A stretch of DNA of 64,000 nt. Source: Palauibacter sp965207805 (GTDB taxonomy: Bacteria > Gemmatimonadota > Gemmatimonadetes > Palauibacterales > Palauibacteraceae). Location: assembly GCA_965207805.1 (NCBI GenBank), contig OZ242312.1:3720001-3784000 (forward strand). The letters are read 5' to 3'. The first letter of the stretch is position 1. Every line of letters begins with the position of its first letter. The notes beneath the pieces were generated by a model. The model was not told the DNA's origin. It saw nothing but the letters and a program-made list of their open reading frames with translations, and ran no database searches. This document shows positions 58,861 to 64,000 of this stretch, piece after piece. The position numbers and the translations under genes were made by a program.

Positions 58861-61383
58861 GTGAAGACACTGAGTGCGGGTGCGGTTCTGTGGCTGTGGT
58901 TGGCCCTCACGGGGCAGCCCTCGGGGGACCGTGCGTCCGGCTCCACGCCCCTCCCGGCGCACGACGTGACTGCCCTCGCCGACGTGGCTGCCTTCGCCGA
59001 CACCGCGGACCTGACCGCTGTGGTCCAGCGCTACTGCGCCCGCTGCCACAACGAGCGCCTCCTGCGCGGAAACCTCACGCTGGAAGAGTTCGTCGTGGAG
59101 GCGGCGCACGAGCGGGCCCCCACGGCGGAGAAGATGATCCGGAAGCTGCGCGCCGGCATGATGCCGCCGCCCGGCCAGCGCCGGCCGTCGCCGGACACGC
59201 TGCTCGCCCTCGTGGAGACACTGGAGACCGTCGTCGACCGCGAGGCCGCCCGCGACCGAAACCCCGGCTCGCGGCGCTTCCAGCGGCTGAACCGGGCCGA
59301 GTACGAGCGCGTGATCCGCGATCTCCTCGACCTCGAGATCGACGCCGGCCGCTGGCTGCCGGCGGACACCTACCTCGGCGCCTTCGACAACATGGCGGAT
59401 GCGCAGGGCCTCTCGACCACCCTCCTCGAGGCCTACCTGAGGGCCGCGACGGAGGTGAGTCGGATCGCGGTCGGCAACCCGGACGCCCTCTCGAAGACCG
59501 CCAAGTACACGAACCCGATCGACGTCTCGCAGCACGCCTGGGATCACATCGAGGGCACGCCGTACGGGACGCGCGGCGGGATGGTCGTGACCCACGACTT
59601 CCCGGTGGACGGGGAGTACGTGATCTCGATCGAGACGCTCTTCGGGCAGGGGACCGGCTTCCAGGACGTCGACGTCTCGATCGACGGGGAAGGGGTCGCC
59701 CTCCTCGGCCTCGAGCACGCCGGGCGCTCGACGGTGCCGATCCGGACCGAGCCCATCTTCGTGAAGGCGGGCCAGCGCCAGGTCGCGGCGGCGTTCGTGC
59801 GCACGATCGAGGGGCCGTACGAGGACCGCCTGAAGACGCCGGGCTGGTCCTTCGTCGGAGGCGAGGACTCCCAGGCGTGGGCGAACTACGGAATCACGGC
59901 GCTCCCCCACCTGAGCGAGCTGATGATCACGGGTCCCCGCCGCACTGCGGGACTCTCGGAAACGGCGAGCCGCCGCAAGGTGTTCCACTGCCATCCGGGA
60001 CGGAGCGAGGCGGCGCCCGGGGCGCCTGATGAGGCGCGGGCCTGCGCCGAGTCGATCGTGACGCGGCTCGCGCGAGCGGCCTACCGGCGGCCGGTGACGA
60101 GGGACGATCTCGCGGGACCCATGGCCTTCTACGATGACGCCGCGGCCGACGAGGGGTTCGAGATCGGGGTCCGAACCGCGCTGCAGGCGATCCTCGCCAA
60201 CCCCTCGTTCATCTTCCGTCTCGAGCAGGCGCCCCCCGAGGCCGCGTCCGGCGAGAGCTACCGGATCGCGGACGTGGACCTCGCGTCGCGCCTCTCCTTC
60301 TTCCTGTGGGCGGCGAGCCCGGACGACGAACTGCTGACGCTGGCCGCGGAGGGACGGCTCTCCGATCCGGCGGTCCTCGACGCGCAGGTGCGGCGGATGC
60401 TGGCGGACCCGCGCGCGGAGGCGCTGTCGACGCGCTTCGCCTCGCAGTGGCTGCGTCTGCAGGACGCGGAGGACAACCAGCCCGAGCCGTACCTCTACCC
60501 GGACTTCACCGGACAGCTTCGCGAGGACCTGGTCCGCGAGACCCAGCTCTTCTTCGATCACCTGATTCGGGAAGACCGGAGCCTGCTCGAACTGTTCACG
60601 GCGGACTACACCTTCCTGAACGAGCGTCTCGCCGGGCACTACGGGATTCCGGGCGTCTCGGGACCCGAGTTCCGGCGCGTGAGTTATCCGGACGACAGCC
60701 GGCGCGGCGTGCTGGGGCACGGGAGCGTGCTGCTCCTCACGTCGATGTCCGCGCGCACGTCACCGGTGCTGCGCGGGAAGTGGGTGATGGAGGTGCTCAT
60801 GGGCACGCCGCCTCCGCCCCCGCCGCCCAACATCCCCGCCTTCGACGATACGGAATCCGCCCGGGGCGGGCGGCTGCTCACGACGCGCGAACGGCTGGAG
60901 ATGCACGCGGCCAACCCGACGTGCCGCGCCTGTCACCGGTTCATGGATCCGATCGGGCTCGCGCTCGACAACTACGACGTGACGGGGCGGGTGCGGGTGC
61001 GCGAGAACGGGGTCGCGCTCGACACGCGGGGGACCTTCTACGACGGGAGCGATGTGAGCACGCCGGCGGAACTCGTCGACCTCCTCATGAAGCGGCCGGT
61101 CCCGCTCGTCCGGAACTTCACGGCGCACCTGCTCGCGTACGCGATCGGACGCCGCGCGGAGTACTTCGACCAGCCGGGGATCCGGGCCATCGCCCGCGAG
61201 GCGGAAGCCAGCGACTACCGGATGTCCTCCTTCATCCTCGGCGTCGTGAACAGCGATGCCTTCCGGATGGCGCGGCCAGCGCCTGTGGTCGACGAGCAGG
61301 GTGGCTCGAGCCGGGAGGGTGAGAGTCGGGAAGATCGGATTCGACAGAGCGAGAGCAGCAAGACGGAGGGAGCAGGTTCATGA
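58861..61383 (+). CDS. DUF1592/DUF1588-type cytochrome c-like protein (triad B, gene 1)
   Basis: The 840-aa product is the paralogue of the protein at 6101-8614. It has a signal segment (LSAGAVLWLWLALTG), a CxxCH (CARCH, 59-63), FQRLNRAEYERVIRDLLDLE, the same DUF1595/DUF1592 section (DVDLASRLSFFLWAASPDDE) and a second CxxCH (CRACH, 688-692) followed by MDPIGLALDNYDVTG. The GTG at 58861 has GAAGGA about 7 bases upstream. It ends with a Ser/Arg/Glu-rich tail (residues about 815-840) that overlaps the next gene by ATGA. The carbohydrate-binding-like middle part aligns well with triad A, so the two operons are recent enough relatives to compare. Confidence 0.9.
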   Translation: MKTLSAGAVLWLWLALTGQPSGDRASGSTPLPAHDVTALADVAAFADTADLTAVVQRYCARCHNERLLRGNLTLEEFVVEAAHERAPTAEKMIRKLRAGMMPPPGQRRPSPDTLLALVETLETVVDREAARDRNPGSRRFQRLNRAEYERVIRDLLDLEIDAGRWLPADTYLGAFDNMADAQGLSTTLLEAYLRAATEVSRIAVGNPDALSKTAKYTNPIDVSQHAWDHIEGTPYGTRGGMVVTHDFPVDGEYVISIETLFGQGTGFQDVDVSIDGEGVALLGLEHAGRSTVPIRTEPIFVKAGQRQVAAAFVRTIEGPYEDRLKTPGWSFVGGEDSQAWANYGITALPHLSELMITGPRRTAGLSETASRRKVFHCHPGRSEAAPGAPDEARACAESIVTRLARAAYRRPVTRDDLAGPMAFYDDAAADEGFEIGVRTALQAILANPSFIFRLEQAPPEAASGESYRIADVDLASRLSFFLWAASPDDELLTLAAEGRLSDPAVLDAQVRRMLADPRAEALSTRFASQWLRLQDAEDNQPEPYLYPDFTGQLREDLVRETQLFFDHLIREDRSLLELFTADYTFLNERLAGHYGIPGVSGPEFRRVSYPDDSRRGVLGHGSVLLLTSMSARTSPVLRGKWVMEVLMGTPPPPPPPNIPAFDDTESARGGRLLTTRERLEMHAANPTCRACHRFMDPIGLALDNYDVTGRVRVRENGVALDTRGTFYDGSDVSTPAELVDLLMKRPVPLVRNFTAHLLAYAIGRRAEYFDQPGIRAIAREAEASDYRMSSFILGVVNSDAFRMARPAPVVDEQGGSSREGESREDRIRQSESSKTEGAGS

Positions 61384-62807
61384 ACTTCATCACCGGTACA
61401 CACCTCTCGCGCCGCACCTTCCTGCGGGGCGCCGGCGCCAGCGTGGCGCTGCCCCTGCTCGACGCCATGGTTCCCGCGGGGCGGCTGTGGGCCGACCCGA
61501 TGAAGGCGGCGGAGTTCACGCGCCTCGTCTGCATCGAGGAGTCGATGGGGGTCGCGGGTTCGAGCGACTGGGGCGACGAACGTCACCTGTTCGCGCCGGC
61601 GACGACGGGGCGCGATTTCGAGTTCGTGGCGGACAGCCAGCTCCGGCCTCTGGAGGCGTTCCGCGAGCACATGACGATCGTGAGCAACACGGACTGCCGC
61701 TCGGCGGAGGCGTTTCGGGCGGAGGAGATCGGCGGCGACCACGACCGGTCGACGGCGGTGTTCCTCACCCAGGCGCACCCGAAGCAGACGCAGGGCTCCG
61801 ACATCTTCCTCGGCACCTCGCTCGACCAGTTGCACGCCCAGCGCTTCGGGCGGGAGACGGTGCTTCCGTCACTCGAACTCTGCATCGAGGGGATCGATCG
61901 CGGCGGCGGCTGCGCCTACAACTACCACTGCGCCTACACGACGTCGCTCGCGTGGGCGTCGCCGAACCAGCCGCTCCCCGCCATCCGCGAGCCGCGCGTC
62001 GTGTTCGAGCGCCTGTTCGGCGCCGGTGACTCGGCCGAGGACCGGGCGGCGCGCCGCCGCACGGACCGGAGCATGATCGACTGGATCGCGACCGAGGTCG
62101 CCCGGCTCAGGAGGACGCTGGGCGCGGCGGACCGGGTCGCCCTGGACGAATACGTCGAGCACATCCGCGAGATCGAGCGCCGGATCCAGCTCGTGGAGGC
62201 GCGCAACTCGAGCGGGGAGGAACGGGAGCTGCCGGAGGCGCCTTCCGGGGTCCCGGACTCCTTCGAGGAGCACATGCGGCTCATGTTCGACCTGCAACTC
62301 CTCGCGCTGCAGACCGATCTCACCCGCGTCATCACCTTCAAGACCGGCTTCGACCAGTCCAACCGGACCTTCCCGGGGAGTGGGACGACGAAGTCCGTCC
62401 ACGGGGCCTCGCACCACGGCAACGTCCCCGAGGACATCATGGATTTCAACAAGATCAACACGTATCGGCTCGGCCAGGTCGCGTACTTCCTGGAGAAGCT
62501 GCGCGACACGGTGGAGGGTGACGCGTCGTTGCTCGACAAGACGGCGATCGTGTGGGGGTCGCCGATGGCGGATGGGAACCTGCACAACCACCGGCGCGCG
62601 CCGCTGCTGATCATGGGCGGGGCGAACGGGACGCTCGAGGGTGGGGTCCACCTGCGGGCCCCGGACGGGACCCCGATGGCGAACGCGTTCGTGAGCCTCA
62701 TGCGGAAGATCGGACACCCGCAGATGGCCTCCTTCGGCGACAGCGACGGGGTGTTCCCGCTCGAGTTCACGGGCGAGGCCGCCTCGGGCGGGAGCGGCGC
62801 GAGATGA
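61380..62807 (+). CDS. Tat-exported DUF1552 protein (triad B, gene 2)
   Basis: The 475-aa protein is the paralogue of the one at 8614-10005. Both begin with nearly the same sequence: M[NE]FITG, then HLSRRTFLRGAGASVALPL here, with R11-R12. Conserved blocks include GGDHDRSTAVFLTQAHPKQT, REIERRIQLVEARNSSGEER and DKTAIVWGSPMADGNLHNHR. The twin-arginine signal sends it to the periplasm in folded form. The ATG at 61380 overlaps the gene-1 stop, and its own stop overlaps the ankyrin gene by ATGA. The DUF1552 role is unknown; strict pairing with DUF1592 proteins is the best clue. Confidence 0.9.
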   Translation: MNFITGTHLSRRTFLRGAGASVALPLLDAMVPAGRLWADPMKAAEFTRLVCIEESMGVAGSSDWGDERHLFAPATTGRDFEFVADSQLRPLEAFREHMTIVSNTDCRSAEAFRAEEIGGDHDRSTAVFLTQAHPKQTQGSDIFLGTSLDQLHAQRFGRETVLPSLELCIEGIDRGGGCAYNYHCAYTTSLAWASPNQPLPAIREPRVVFERLFGAGDSAEDRAARRRTDRSMIDWIATEVARLRRTLGAADRVALDEYVEHIREIERRIQLVEARNSSGEERELPEAPSGVPDSFEEHMRLMFDLQLLALQTDLTRVITFKTGFDQSNRTFPGSGTTKSVHGASHHGNVPEDIMDFNKINTYRLGQVAYFLEKLRDTVEGDASLLDKTAIVWGSPMADGNLHNHRRAPLLIMGGANGTLEGGVHLRAPDGTPMANAFVSLMRKIGHPQMASFGDSDGVFPLEFTGEAASGGSGAR

Positions 62808-64000
62808 AGAGCGGGTTGACCCGGTGCCTGCACCGCCGCGGGTCGCGCGGTGCGGTGCCCTGTGCGGTGGCGCTCCTGATCCTGGCGCTCCTCCCGGCGG
62901 GGTCTGCCGCGCAGGAAGGGGCGTCCTCCGACGGCCGGCTGCTCGAAGCGGCGCGCGACGGGGCGGCGGAGGTCGTGCGCGCGCTCGTGGCGGACGGGGC
63001 GGACGTGAACTCGGCGCGGGGCGACGGGATGACCGCGCTGCACTTTGCCGCCGAGCGCGGCCACGCGGCCGTGGCCCGGGCGCTCATCGATGCGGGCGCG
63101 GCGGTCGACGCCGGGACGCGGATCGGCCGCTATGCGCCGCTGCACCTCGCCGCCCGCGGAGGGCACGGGCCCGTCGTCGCGCTCCTGCTCGAGGCCGGGG
63201 CCGACGCGAACGCCGCGACGACGAACAGCGGCGTGGCCGCGCTGCACCTCGCCGCCGCCGCCGTGGACGGCCGGCCGGCCGTGTCCGCGCTGCTCGACCA
63301 CGGCGCGGATCCGAACGCCCGGGAGGGGTCGGCGGGGCAGACACCCCTGATGTTCGCTGCCGCCGCGAACCGGCCGGCCGCCGCGGCCGCGCTGCTCAAG
63401 GCCGGCGCCGACCCCAGCATCACGACCGCCGTGGTCGACGTCCTGCCCAGCCTCGCGCTGGACCGGGAGGCCAACCGCCGCATGCGGGACCTCATCGGCG
63501 CCCCGCCGGAAACGCTCGGCCCGTACGGGCCCGAGGTGGACCCCGAAGCCGAGTGGCCGGGCGAGCCCGGCCCGGCCCACGTCCAGGCGGCGATCCGCGC
63601 CCAGCGCGAGTTCCTCCGCTCCGGCTTCGATGTCGGCGACGTCAGCGCACATTCGCTCGGCCGCGTGGGGCCCGACTACCCGGGCGGTCCCGACCTCATC
63701 CGTCCCCCGTACCGCGAGGTGCTCGTCGGCCGGACCGGCGGCATGACCGCGCTGCTGCACGCGGCCCGCGAGGGCCACATCGAGGCGGCCACGGCCCTTC
63801 TCGACGGCGGCGCGGACATCGACCAGGCGAGCGCGGACGCCACGAGTCCGCTCCTCATGGCGGCGCTCAACGGCCAGTTCGACCTCGCCCTCGTCCTCAT
63901 CGAACGCGGGGCGGATCCCGACCTCGCCGCCTCGACGGACGGGGCGACGCCCCTCTTCGCCGTCCTCCAGACCCAGTGGGCTCCGAAGTCCAACTACCCG
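62804..64000 (+). CDS. Exported ankyrin-repeat protein (triad B, gene 3), cut by the window edge
   Basis: The first 399 codons are present. A signal peptide (VALLILALLPAGSAAQ) is followed by ankyrin units GDGMTALHFAAERGHAAVAR, IGRYAPLHLAARGGHGPVVA, GGMTALLHAAREGHIEAATA and others. Repeat order, the spacer after the fifth repeat and the phrase TPLFAVLQTQWAPKSNYP match triad A. The triad-A linker cysteines (CSGC) have no counterpart in this part; the spacer here has DYPGGPDLIRPPYREVLVGR. The C-terminal end lies outside the window. The ATG overlaps the DUF1552 stop as ATGA. Confidence 0.88.
   Translation, partial: MKSGLTRCLHRRGSRGAVPCAVALLILALLPAGSAAQEGASSDGRLLEAARDGAAEVVRALVADGADVNSARGDGMTALHFAAERGHAAVARALIDAGAAVDAGTRIGRYAPLHLAARGGHGPVVALLLEAGADANAATTNSGVAALHLAAAAVDGRPAVSALLDHGADPNAREGSAGQTPLMFAAAANRPAAAAALLKAGADPSITTAVVDVLPSLALDREANRRMRDLIGAPPETLGPYGPEVDPEAEWPGEPGPAHVQAAIRAQREFLRSGFDVGDVSAHSLGRVGPDYPGGPDLIRPPYREVLVGRTGGMTALLHAAREGHIEAATALLDGGADIDQASADATSPLLMAALNGQFDLALVLIERGADPDLAASTDGATPLFAVLQTQWAPKSNYP

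Overview
This is a 64 kb stretch of GC-rich chromosome with tightly packed genes. It is rich in Sec/Tat-exported proteins and lipoproteins, secreted hydrolases (S9, S8 and M14 peptidases, several amidohydrolases), carboxypeptidase-regulatory/TonB-plug proteins, PadR with HAAS-type membrane proteins, and planctomycete-style DUF1592/DUF1552 proteins. That mix suggests a heterotrophic, probably marine, member of the Gemmatimonadota or a neighbouring phylum. No rRNA or marker gene is present, so the placement is inference. I found no tRNA, rRNA or CRISPR array.

Layout. 1-3435: end of a ferredoxin gene, panB, a remnant of a short-chain dehydrogenase, a zinc-less quinone oxidoreductase and a beta-propeller-like lipoprotein. 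3450-5984: a PadR regulator behind a clear inverted-repeat operator, driving three tandem HAAS/permease-prefix membrane proteins. 6101-11777: a three-gene operon of a DUF1592-type cytochrome-like protein, a Tat-exported DUF1552 protein and an exported ankyrin-repeat protein. A second copy of this operon closes the window (58861 to the right edge). 11851-16014: an AMP-forming CoA ligase, a ketopantoate-reductase-like enzyme and a D-aminoacylase-type amidohydrolase.

15971-29117 is the most striking region. A hyuA-hyuB (hydantoinase/5-oxoprolinase-like) operon on the minus strand is split by a mobile element of about 9.3 kb. The element carries a tyrosine integrase, a MobC-like protein, a relaxase, a large adhesin with an autotransporter-like barrel, and a small membrane protein. 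A 7-bp direct repeat (TGGGCCA) marks both ends. Joining the flanks with one copy of that repeat restores a hyuB frame of exactly 576 codons. The adhesin gene has an 8-bp microsatellite just before its start codon and an internal frame break inside near-identical Ig-like repeats.

29341-46282: a VOC protein, a voltage-gated K+ channel, two Nramp-fold transporters that lack the canonical metal-binding motifs, lipoproteins, amidohydrolase, DCC-family and choice-of-anchor-B proteins, S9 and M14 peptidases, a MOSC protein and an NhaC-type antiporter. 46346-58750: an AraC-like regulator, a subtilase lipoprotein, two tandem TonB-plug-only proteins, a DUF2911 lipoprotein, a GNAT/amidohydrolase pair, a PQQ-type sugar dehydrogenase, and an unusual lipoprotein that joins an Ig-like domain, plant-type leucine-rich repeats and a metzincin HExxHxxxxxH site.

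Many neighbouring genes overlap by ATGA, GTGA or TGATG, so translational coupling is common here.
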